In this document: positions 57,453 to 64,000 of the stretch, one piece after another
How positions within the stretch are numbered: the stretch's first letter is position 1
Layout of the letters: the number at the start of each line of letters is the position of its first letter
Source: Nocardia transvalensis
GTDB taxonomy: Bacteria > Actinomycetota > Actinomycetes > Mycobacteriales > Mycobacteriaceae
DNA: 64,000 nt
Reading direction: 5' to 3'
NCBI RefSeq assembly: GCF_015477765.1
Contig: NZ_JADLQQ010000003.1
Location: forward strand, 620,001-684,000
Position numbers and translations under genes: made by a program
Notes under the pieces: model-generated
Told to the model about the DNA's origin: nothing
Seen by the model: only the letters and a program-made list of their open reading frames with translations
Database searches by the model: none

Positions 57453-57512
57453 CAGGCCAGTATCGGGCCAGTGGATATTTGATCACAGTCCAGCCGGCCG
57501 CAGGCTGGGATC
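57453..57512. promoter_or_regulatory. Control region copy 2 (MocR array)
   Basis: Duplicate of 57191-57250: CAGGCCAGTA, GTGGATATTT, and GTCCAG at 57488-57493, again 60 bp before an ATG (57513). Confidence 0.7.
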
Positions 57513-57842
57513 ATGGTCTCCCTCCTCGCCTCCCTCCTGGTCGTCGCGGCCTTCGCCGCGATCGTGTACCGGTATGCACCCACGCGCGAACAGCGGGCCG
57601 CCGAACTGCTCGAACGGTATCGACCGCACGCGCCGATGTCGGACTGGTCGCTGTCGTATCACGACGAGCAGCGGCAGTACGCCGACCTGACCGCGATCAG
57701 CGCACGCCGGGAGTCCGAGCGCGGCGTGGACCGGATGCCGGTGCGGTCAGGCCGCCGACTCCCTTGTTTCGTCCGGAAGCGGTCCAGTTCGGGCGGATTG
57801 GACTGGCATTTCCGGGTGTGTCGGTGCGGTGATGCACACTGA
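57513..57842 (+). CDS. Small membrane protein, paralogue of the preceding gene
   Basis: 109 residues. One N-terminal helix (MVSLLASLLVVAAFAAIVYRY), then YAPTREQRAAELLERYRPHAPMSDWSLSYHDEQRQYADLTAISARRESERG, a hydrophilic helical region. The last ~40 residues are Arg/Cys-rich and may be a poorly conserved tail or read-through. The overlapping ogt start supports a compact operon. Function unknown. Confidence 0.55.
   Translation: MVSLLASLLVVAAFAAIVYRYAPTREQRAAELLERYRPHAPMSDWSLSYHDEQRQYADLTAISARRESERGVDRMPVRSGRRLPCFVRKRSSSGGLDWHFRVCRCGDAH
57782..57803. promoter_or_regulatory. GTCCAGT-N8-ATTGGAC operator-like site before ogt
   Basis: A near-copy of the 57416 palindrome (one mismatch, one base longer spacer) about 50 bp before the ogt start, inside the 3' end of the small gene. 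Confidence 0.5.
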
Positions 57843-58407
57843 CCGTATGCCCGAACCGGACCGGCCGCCGCTTTCGGCCGCGCTCTTCGACACCGCGATC
57901 GGCACCTGTGCCCTCGCCTGGACCGACGCCGGTATGGCGCGGTTCCTGCTGCCCGAGTCCACCGTTGCCGCCACCCGGACCGGTATCATGCGCCGCCATC
58001 GCGGCATGGATGTGCACGAGGTCGAGCCGACCGGAGTGATGGCGGAGGCCATTGCGCACATTCGGTCCCACCTCACCGGCACGCTCGACGATCTGCGTTG
58101 GATCCCCTTGGACCACAAGGGAATCCCGGAGTTCGATCGCGCGGTGTACGAGGTCACCCGTGCCATCGCTCCAGGCCACACGCTCAGCTACGGTCAGGTC
58201 GCCGCCCGCATCGGCGCTCCCGGCGCCGCCCAGGCTGTCGGACAAACCCTGGGCCGCAACCCGATCCCCCTCATCGTGCCCTGTCACCGCGTGCTGGCCG
58301 CCGACCACGCCCTGCACGGCTTCTCCGCCCCCGGCGGCCTCACCACCAAACAGCGCCTGCTGGAAATCGAACGCACCCCGGGCTTCGGCGAGCCCACGCT
58401 GTTCTGA
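57832..58407 (+). CDS. ogt: Methylated-DNA-[protein]-cysteine methyltransferase
   Basis: 191 residues from ATG 57832 (ATG 57847 also possible; the former overlaps the previous stop). The active-site PCHRV is present (LIVPCHRVLAAD), with the helix-turn-helix substrate loop and the conserved GHTLSYGQVAARIGAPGAAQAVG. It removes O6-methylguanine by transferring the alkyl group to itself. Full-length for the Ogt/MGMT family. Confidence 0.93.
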   Translation: MHTDRMPEPDRPPLSAALFDTAIGTCALAWTDAGMARFLLPESTVAATRTGIMRRHRGMDVHEVEPTGVMAEAIAHIRSHLTGTLDDLRWIPLDHKGIPEFDRAVYEVTRAIAPGHTLSYGQVAARIGAPGAAQAVGQTLGRNPIPLIVPCHRVLAADHALHGFSAPGGLTTKQRLLEIERTPGFGEPTLF

Positions 58408-58438
58408 AAGGCGCCGGAATGCCTGGACCCCGAAGGGA

Positions 58439-58807
58439 TTACGGCTTGGGCTGCGGGGCGTTCGGGTCGATCGCGTTCTGAATGCCCTGCACGACCTCGT
58501 CGGGCACGCCCTCGGGGACGGGCGCGGAGAATTCACCGATGCGCACGCTGCGCGGAGGCGGCGGTGCGGGAGTCTCGGTCTTGTCCGGTGTGGCAGGGCG
58601 CGGCCGAGGCGCCGGTGCGGCGTTCTGCGGTGTGGCAGCGCGCAATTCGGCGGGCTCTTCGTCTTCCGGCGGAGCGGGGGAGGTGACGCCCGGCTGTACG
58701 CGATCGGGTTCGGCGAGCGCGGTTCCGGCGAACAGTGCGGCGACCGCCATCGGCAGCGCGACGAGCCCGACCCGAATCGCCGCCGTTACCTTCCGATTTC
58801 GACGCAT
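58439..58807 (-). CDS. Secreted Pro-rich protein
   Basis: 122 residues from ATG 58807 (preceded by GTG). Signal peptide IRVGLVALPMAVAALFAGTALA with AXA cleavage before EPDRVQPG. Mature part is Pro/Ala-rich and disordered with a short C-terminal stretch (RIGEFSAPVPEGVPDEVVQGIQNAIDPNAP). No domain assigned. Convergent with ogt. Confidence 0.72.
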   Translation of the reverse strand: MRRNRKVTAAIRVGLVALPMAVAALFAGTALAEPDRVQPGVTSPAPPEDEEPAELRAATPQNAAPAPRPRPATPDKTETPAPPPPRSVRIGEFSAPVPEGVPDEVVQGIQNAIDPNAPQPKP

Positions 58808-58939
58808 CACGTCGAGACCACCACCCTCCCCGGGAATCTGCCGAAGTTCACGAGCGGCCCGGTGCCGCTCGCCCCAGCATCGTAGCGGCCGCTCGGTCCC
58901 CTAGCCATCCCCTCCGCGGTCGCGAATCGGCGGGCTCGG

Positions 58940-61555
58940 TCAAGAACGCTGCTTACCGCTGGGCGGCTCGCCCCGCATGAGTTCGGCCAGCGCCTCCCGG
59001 TCGGTGACGTCGAGCTTGATGCACGCCCGGTACAGATGGCCCTCGACCGTCCGCACCGACACCGTGAGCCGGTCGGCGATCTGCCGATTGCTCAACCCGG
59101 CCGCCACCAGATTGGCGATCTCCCGCTCCCGCGCGGTCAGCGGCAGCGGCTGTGCGGACTGCCGCAGTGCCGGGGTGCTGGCACCACCGCAGGCCGCGGC
59201 CAGCCGGTTCGCGGTCGCGGCCGATTCGAGCAGTCGGCGCCGATCGCCGGAGCGTTCGTGCGCCGAGGCAGCCTGTGCTGCCGCGTCGGCCGCCGAGAGC
59301 AGTACCCCGATGCTCTCGAATTCCGCTGCGGCAGCGTCCAATCCGGGCCCATCGTTGGAGGCGACGGCCACCGCGTGCCGCGCCTGCACCTGGACCAGTC
59401 GGCCGTCGATCCGGGCCGCGATATCGGCCAGCCGACCGGCCACCGAGTGATCGCCGAAGCGGGCCGCGGTGTGCAGGGCCATCGCCTCGATGGCGTGCTG
59501 GTGGGCGCGCGCCGCGGCATCGGCGGCGCCGATGGCCAGCCGCACGGCAGGGGTCACGGTCCCCTCGGCGGCCGCCTGCCAGGCTCGCGCGATCTCGAGT
59601 TGCGGTTCGTAGACCGCGCTGTGGCGGCCTCCGCGCGAGGTGGCCTCGGCGATCGTTTCGGCCGCCTCGGCGGCCCGGCCCAGCGCCGAATACGCCTCGG
59701 CCAGACGGATTCTCGCGGGGAACATCCATGCGGCGGCACCCTCGGCGTGCAGGGCGGCCAGGGCCTGCTCCAGATTCTCGATACCGTCCGGGAATCGGCC
59801 CTGCGCCACATCGACGGTGCCCTGCAGGATGCGCGAAAATCCCCACGCCAGATACTGTCCGGGCGCGGAATAGCCGAAATATCCCGTGGCGCGCCGCCGC
59901 GCGGCATCCAACTCGCCGGTGAAGGTGAGCGCCAGCACCTCGGCGTGGGTGGACATGAACCGGTTGAGCCCGTCGATATGCGATTCGACCTCGTGCCCGC
60001 GTTCGGCGAAGCCGCGCGCCGCCTCGCCGCGACCCATCAATGCCAGCGCCAGCCCGCCGCCGAACGACGCCCACCACACCGCCCAGGGCGGCGCATCCTG
60101 CGTCTCCATCACCTGTTCGGCATCGCGGAACGCGGCCTCCAACCGGTTTTCGTTGACCGCACACGCAGAAGCCAAGCCCTGCAACGTCGATGCGATCTTC
60201 GGATGCTCGACCTTGTCGCGGACCAAGGTCAGGACCTCGTCGGCGTGATCGGCATCGCCCATGGCCCACAGCAGATTCGACACCCGGGTGCTGCCCCAGC
60301 GGGCCAGCTGCACCTCGTTCAGCTCGTCGGGATCGAAACTGGCCAGGGTGCGTTCGGCCTCGATGCGATGTCCCTGCCACAGCAGGGCGCGGGCCAGCAG
60401 ATCGGCCGCCTCGACGCCGCCGCCGCGTTCCACCGCCGCCCGGGCGAAGCGCTCACCGAGCGGAATGTTGGCCAGTCCGATGGCTTCCTCGGCCGCCGTC
60501 TCGAACAGCTCTAAATCTGCGGATTTATCGCTGTCCAAGGCCAATTCGGCCAGGCGGATGCGATCGGAGGCGGATTTGATCGGCCGCTCCTTCAGCGACG
60601 AGTACAGCCGCCCGCGCAGCCGCCGCGCCGACGCGATGCCGAGCCGGCGGCGGATCACCTCGCCGAACAGCGGATGGTTGTAGCGCACCAGCAGCTGATG
60701 GCTGTTCTCGACGATCCGGATGACACCGCGGGATTCGGCCGATTCGACCGCCTCCTCCCCGGCCAGTTCGGCCAGGACGTCGAGATCGATGGGTTCGCAG
60801 AAGGTGAGCAGTTCCAGCACGCGCAGCACCGGCTCGGGCAGCTGTTCGACCCGATCCTCCAGCAGCGCAGCCAATTCCGAGGTGACCGCCGCCCGCCCGC
60901 GCAGCTGCCAGACCCCGTTGACCTGACGCAGCGTCCCGGCCTCCAGCGCACCTTCCACCAAATGCCGCAGGAACAGGGCATTTCCGCCCGACGACTCCCA
61001 CATCAGGTTGGCGGTGAAGCCCTCCAACTGCCCGCCCAGCATGGATTCGACCAGCTCCACGCTCTGCCGCTCGGTGAACGGCAGCAGATCGATGCGCAGC
61101 AGATGACCGTCCTTCCACAGCGAGGTCACCGCGTCCGGGACCGGCACCCCGCTGCGCACCGTGCACACGATGCGCGCCGCCTTGTCGATGGCCAGCTGCA
61201 GCAGCAGCGTCGCCGACAGCTGATCCAGCAGATGGGCGTCGTCGACGCCGATGATGGTGTCGCCGTCGGCGAGCAGGGCCTCCCGCGCGGCGGCCATGAA
61301 GGTCACCGGATCGTGGGCGGTGTAGACCCCCACCATGTGCGCGAAGACGCCGAGTGGAATGCTGCGCGCCGATTCGGTCCCGGCGACCCACCGGACGTTG
61401 CCGCCCACCGCGGCCGTGGCCTGGCGGGCCAGCGTCGTCTTGCCCACCCCGGCATCGCCGGTGAGGACCGCGCCGACGAACTCGGTGCCGGTGAGGGCCG
61501 CGCGGAGCGCGTCGAGTTCGCCGCCGCGCTCGATCATCGGCCAGTTGCGAGCCAT
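58940..61555 (-). CDS. LAL-type LuxR regulator with AAA ATPase domain
   Basis: 871 residues from ATG 61555. Walker A LTGDAGVGKTTLA and Walker B IIGVDDAHLLDQL, central helical repeat region, and C-terminal LuxR helix-turn-helix (PLTAREREIANLVAAGLSNRQIADRLTVSVRTVEGHLYRACIKLDV). A large ATP-dependent transcriptional activator of the MalT/LAL kind; target unknown. The layout parallels the partial IniR-like gene at the window start. Separated from the next gene by ~160 bp. Confidence 0.9.
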   Translation of the reverse strand: MARNWPMIERGGELDALRAALTGTEFVGAVLTGDAGVGKTTLARQATAAVGGNVRWVAGTESARSIPLGVFAHMVGVYTAHDPVTFMAAAREALLADGDTIIGVDDAHLLDQLSATLLLQLAIDKAARIVCTVRSGVPVPDAVTSLWKDGHLLRIDLLPFTERQSVELVESMLGGQLEGFTANLMWESSGGNALFLRHLVEGALEAGTLRQVNGVWQLRGRAAVTSELAALLEDRVEQLPEPVLRVLELLTFCEPIDLDVLAELAGEEAVESAESRGVIRIVENSHQLLVRYNHPLFGEVIRRRLGIASARRLRGRLYSSLKERPIKSASDRIRLAELALDSDKSADLELFETAAEEAIGLANIPLGERFARAAVERGGGVEAADLLARALLWQGHRIEAERTLASFDPDELNEVQLARWGSTRVSNLLWAMGDADHADEVLTLVRDKVEHPKIASTLQGLASACAVNENRLEAAFRDAEQVMETQDAPPWAVWWASFGGGLALALMGRGEAARGFAERGHEVESHIDGLNRFMSTHAEVLALTFTGELDAARRRATGYFGYSAPGQYLAWGFSRILQGTVDVAQGRFPDGIENLEQALAALHAEGAAAWMFPARIRLAEAYSALGRAAEAAETIAEATSRGGRHSAVYEPQLEIARAWQAAAEGTVTPAVRLAIGAADAAARAHQHAIEAMALHTAARFGDHSVAGRLADIAARIDGRLVQVQARHAVAVASNDGPGLDAAAAEFESIGVLLSAADAAAQAASAHERSGDRRRLLESAATANRLAAACGGASTPALRQSAQPLPLTAREREIANLVAAGLSNRQIADRLTVSVRTVEGHLYRACIKLDVTDREALAELMRGEPPSGKQRS

Positions 61556-61714
61556 GCAAATCACTCTAATGCCCTGGCGGATCATGAGCGGGACGAACGA
61601 ACACCTAAGGGAACCAAGCAGATCCAGCAAAGATGCTCATGCGCTATGACACGAAACGATAACTGATAACGCTTCTGTCACACCGGTACGCCGCCATGGC
61701 CCTCCCGGCCGGAA

Positions 61715-62815
61715 TTAGTCCGCCCACACCTCCTCGATCGCCACGGCCTCCGCGGGCGGTGGCGTGGGTACCCCACCGGGCGTGCGGGAGAACCGCGGTG
61801 CGGGCGCGTGCTGTACCACCCCGTCGATCTCGATCAGGCCGTTGCGGGCGACGATGTGGGGGTTCTGCTCGGCCTCGCTCAGCGTCAGCACCGGCGTGCA
61901 GCAGGCGTCGGTCCCCTCGAAGACGGCCGTCCACTCGTCGCGGGTCTTGGTCCTGAACTTCTCGGCGAAGAGCTTCCTCAACCGGTCCTGGCCGGTGGGG
62001 TCGATCTGGTGCGGCAGCCCCTCGGGATCGATCTCGAGGCCCTGCAGCAGTTCGGCGTAGAACTGCGGTTCGATGGCGCCGACCGCCATGTACTTACCGT
62101 CGGCGGTCTCGTAGGTGTCGTAGAAGGCCATGCCCGTGTCGAGCAGGTTGGTGCCGCGCTCGTCCGACCACAGGCCCATCCCCTTCATGCCCCAGATCAT
62201 GTGCGACAGCGCCAGCGCGCCGTCGATCATGGCGGCGTCGATGACCTGCCCCTGCCCGGAGCTCTGCCGTTCGACCAGGGCTGCCAGGATGCCGAACACC
62301 AGGAACATCGAGCCGCCGCCGAAGTCGCCGACCATATTCAGCGGCGGCACCGGACGCTCACCCTTGTGCCCGATGGCGTTGAGTACACCGGTGAGGGAGA
62401 TGTAGTTGATGTCGTGCCCGGCCCGGTCGGCCAGCGGCCCGTACTGGCCCCAGCCGGTCATGCGCCCGTAGATCAGCCGGGGGTTGCGTTCGAGGGCCAC
62501 GTCCGGCCCCAGTCCCATCCGCTCGGTGACGCCGGGGCGGAAGCCCTCGATGAGCACGTCGGCCTTGTCGATCAGACCCAGCACCTTCTCGACGGCGGCC
62601 GGATCCTTCAGATTCGCCTCGACGATCGTGCGCCCCCGCCACTGCGGCCGCTCCATGTAGCCGGGCAGCAGGCCGGGCCGCTGCACCCGCACCACATCCG
62701 CGCCCAGATCGGCGAGCAACAGCGCCGCATGCGGGCCGGGACCGATACCGGCCAGTTCGACAACCCGAATGCCCGCGAGCGGGCCCTGCCTGGTGGCGGT
62801 GGATGAAGTGCTCAC
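61715..62815 (-). CDS. CaiB/BaiF-type CoA-transferase, alpha-methylacyl-CoA racemase-like
   Basis: 366 residues. The CoA-binding N-terminus ([30 protein letters not shown]) and racemase catalytic-type His ([14 protein letters not shown]) and Asp ([12 protein letters not shown]) positions match the Mcr of mycobacteria, which interconverts 2-methylacyl-CoA epimers. The Glu and full active site were not verified. Length fits. Divergent from the NUP gene. Confidence 0.85.
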   Translation of the reverse strand: MSTSSTATRQGPLAGIRVVELAGIGPGPHAALLLADLGADVVRVQRPGLLPGYMERPQWRGRTIVEANLKDPAAVEKVLGLIDKADVLIEGFRPGVTERMGLGPDVALERNPRLIYGRMTGWGQYGPLADRAGHDINYISLTGVLNAIGHKGERPVPPLNMVGDFGGGSMFLVFGILAALVERQSSGQGQVIDAAMIDGALALSHMIWGMKGMGLWSDERGTNLLDTGMAFYDTYETADGKYMAVGAIEPQFYAELLQGLEIDPEGLPHQIDPTGQDRLRKLFAEKFRTKTRDEWTAVFEGTDACCTPVLTLSEAEQNPHIVARNGLIEIDGVVQHAPAPRFSRTPGGVPTPPPAEAVAIEEVWAD

Positions 62816-62966
62816 GCCCTACCTCGGTTCGCGCTAGGTGCCTTGTTGTCACCTCGACAATAAGCGCTGACGGGCTGTCCGCACCACCCACGGCCCGTCT
62901 CCCCCGGATTCGTACTGACTATGCGGTATCCCTATCGTTGGTGCATTCGTCGAGACAGGAGGGCTG

Positions 62967-63926
62967 ATGTTCAGCAGGGCGCTGGGTGTGCTGCTGTCGA
63001 TGCTCGGTCTGGTGTTCGTCGCCGGGTGCGGCTCCCATTCCGACAGCGAGCGAATCGGGGTGCGGGCCATGGTGATCACCATGTTCGACCCCGAAGCCAA
63101 ACCGTGGCTCGAGCGGCGGCAGTGGACCCACGAGATCTCGGTGCCCGGTGTGCGAACGCCGGTGCGCTGCAACGATTCCGGGCTGTGCATGATGGTGACG
63201 GATATGGGCAAGACCAATGCCGCGCTGTCCACCTCGGCCGTGCTCGCCAGTCCGCGCCTGAACTTCGACGATGCCTATTTCATCACCGCCGGGATCGCGG
63301 GAACGCCGCCGGAGGCGGGCACCCTCGGGTTCGCGGCCTGGGCGCGCTGGGTGGTCGACGTCGATCTCGGCCATCACGTACTGCCGCAGGACGATTCGAC
63401 CGTGCCGAACGGCTACCTGTCGATGCCCAAGGCCGGCACCGAGGTCTACGAACTCGACGGACATCTCGTCGACGCGGTGTACCGCAATACGAAGGATGTG
63501 GCGCTGTCCGACAGCCCCGCCGCGGCCGAGCTCCGGGCCGCCTTCGGCCAGGCCGATCGCAAACCCGTTGTCACCCAGTGCGATACGGCCACCGGCGATA
63601 ATTTCTGGTCCGGCGCCCAATCCTCCGCGCAGACCGCGGCGATCGTCTCCGGCCAGACCGACGGCCGGGCCCGCTACTGCACCTCCCAGATGGAGGACAA
63701 CGCCACCGCGGCCGCCCTGGCCCGCGCCGGCAAACTCAACCGCTACGTCTGCCTCCGCACCGCCAGCAACTTCGACCGCCCCCGCCCCGGCGAATCCGTC
63801 ACCGAAACCCTGACGGCCATCGACTCCGGCGCAGCCTCCCCCGGCTTCCCCCTCGCCGTCGACAACGCCTACCGCGTAGCCTCCGCCGCCGCGGACTACC
63901 TGACCCAACACCCCGACCTGACCTAA
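62967..63926 (+). CDS. Purine nucleoside permease-type lipoprotein
   Basis: 319 residues from ATG 62967. Signal peptide with lipobox LVFVAGC (acylated Cys at about 21), then an NUP domain with MVTDMGKTNAALSTSAVL, FITAGIAGTPPEAGTLGFAAWA and QMEDNATAAALARAG. NUP proteins are described as nucleoside permeases with a phosphorylase-like fold. Anchored to the outer face of the membrane. Followed by element C after 2 nt. Confidence 0.85.
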   Translation: MFSRALGVLLSMLGLVFVAGCGSHSDSERIGVRAMVITMFDPEAKPWLERRQWTHEISVPGVRTPVRCNDSGLCMMVTDMGKTNAALSTSAVLASPRLNFDDAYFITAGIAGTPPEAGTLGFAAWARWVVDVDLGHHVLPQDDSTVPNGYLSMPKAGTEVYELDGHLVDAVYRNTKDVALSDSPAAAELRAAFGQADRKPVVTQCDTATGDNFWSGAQSSAQTAAIVSGQTDGRARYCTSQMEDNATAAALARAGKLNRYVCLRTASNFDRPRPGESVTETLTAIDSGAASPGFPLAVDNAYRVASAAADYLTQHPDLT

Positions 63927-63928
63927 CC

Positions 63929-64000
63929 CAGCCGCACCCCTTATTCACAAACGCACCCCCTCCAGGCCCTGGAGAGGGTGCGTTTGGCAATAAAGGGTGC
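63929..64000. terminator. Nested-hairpin intergenic element, copy C (cut by the window end)
   Basis: Outer arm CAGCCGCACCCCTTA begins 2 nt after the stop; the opposing arm TAAAGGGTGC is visible to the window end with one mismatch. Inner arms AAACGCACCC (63949-63958) and GGGTGCGTTT (63976-63985) pair exactly, and CTCCAG-GCC-CTGGAG forms the apical hairpin. Confidence 0.75.

Overview
The window reads as chromosomal DNA from a high-GC, mycolate-bearing actinobacterium, most likely Nocardia or a close relative. The evidence is an iniBAC dynamin cluster with an IniR-type regulator, an EmbR-like SARP/FHA regulator, a fused HadA/HadB-type dehydratase, two type II flavohemoglobins, an HspR-controlled dnaK operon, an alpha-methylacyl-CoA racemase-like protein, and gene neighbourhoods that match M. 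tuberculosis Rv0339c-Rv0343, Rv0350-Rv0353, Rv0382c-Rv0385, Rv0363c-Rv0365c and Rv0357c-Rv0361 in a rearranged order. I see no tRNA, rRNA, CRISPR array, insertion sequence or prophage.

Layout. 1-8 kb: cell-envelope stress locus (partial iniR, an Hsp70-like membrane protein, iniB, iniA, iniC). 8-11.8 kb: zinc alcohol dehydrogenase, haloalkane dehalogenase, an ECF sigma factor with a Cys-containing tail, a degenerate HhH protein. 11.8-16.2 kb: dnaK-grpE-dnaJ-hspR with two HAIR operators. 16.2-21 kb: two type II flavohemoglobins, a globin-less reductase of the same family, and a quinone-oxidoreductase-like protein. 21-29.3 kb: clpB (one HAIR operator), a DUF5666-like membrane protein, an Rv0383c-like protein, SDR, pyrE, a FabH-like ketosynthase and a YhhN-family protein. 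29.3-36 kb: a membrane protein, a two-component system, a SPOUT methyltransferase, a UvrA-like ABC ATPase and a divergent WYL regulator. 36-46.6 kb: GH76, two DedA proteins, fba, an EmbR-like regulator, an excalibur protein, a secreted DUF4185 protein, a small ORF, an Rv3651-like protein, a methyltransferase and the fused dehydratase. 46.7-55.6 kb: a giant Pro/Thr/Gly repeat membrane protein, DUF3151, a FUSC-type membrane protein, an M50 protease with partner, and purA. 55.6-64 kb: a MocR/PdxR-type regulator facing two small paralogous membrane-protein genes and ogt, a secreted Pro-rich protein, a LAL regulator, a CoA-transferase/racemase and a purine nucleoside permease lipoprotein.

How it fits together. 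HspR, encoded last in the dnaK operon, probably represses that operon and clpB, since all three HAIR-like inverted repeats lie just upstream of these genes. IniBAC, the EmbR-like regulator, GH76 and the DUF4185 protein all relate to arabinogalactan or lipoarabinomannan and sit within 43 kb. The most unusual signals are non-coding: a family of nested hairpins placed 2 nt after stop codons between convergent genes (three copies, with compensating arm changes), and an array of GTCCAG/CTGGAC half-sites in a duplicated control region facing the MocR-type regulator. Gene starts are judgement calls from codon and ribosome-site context; all family assignments come from reading motifs, not from database searches.
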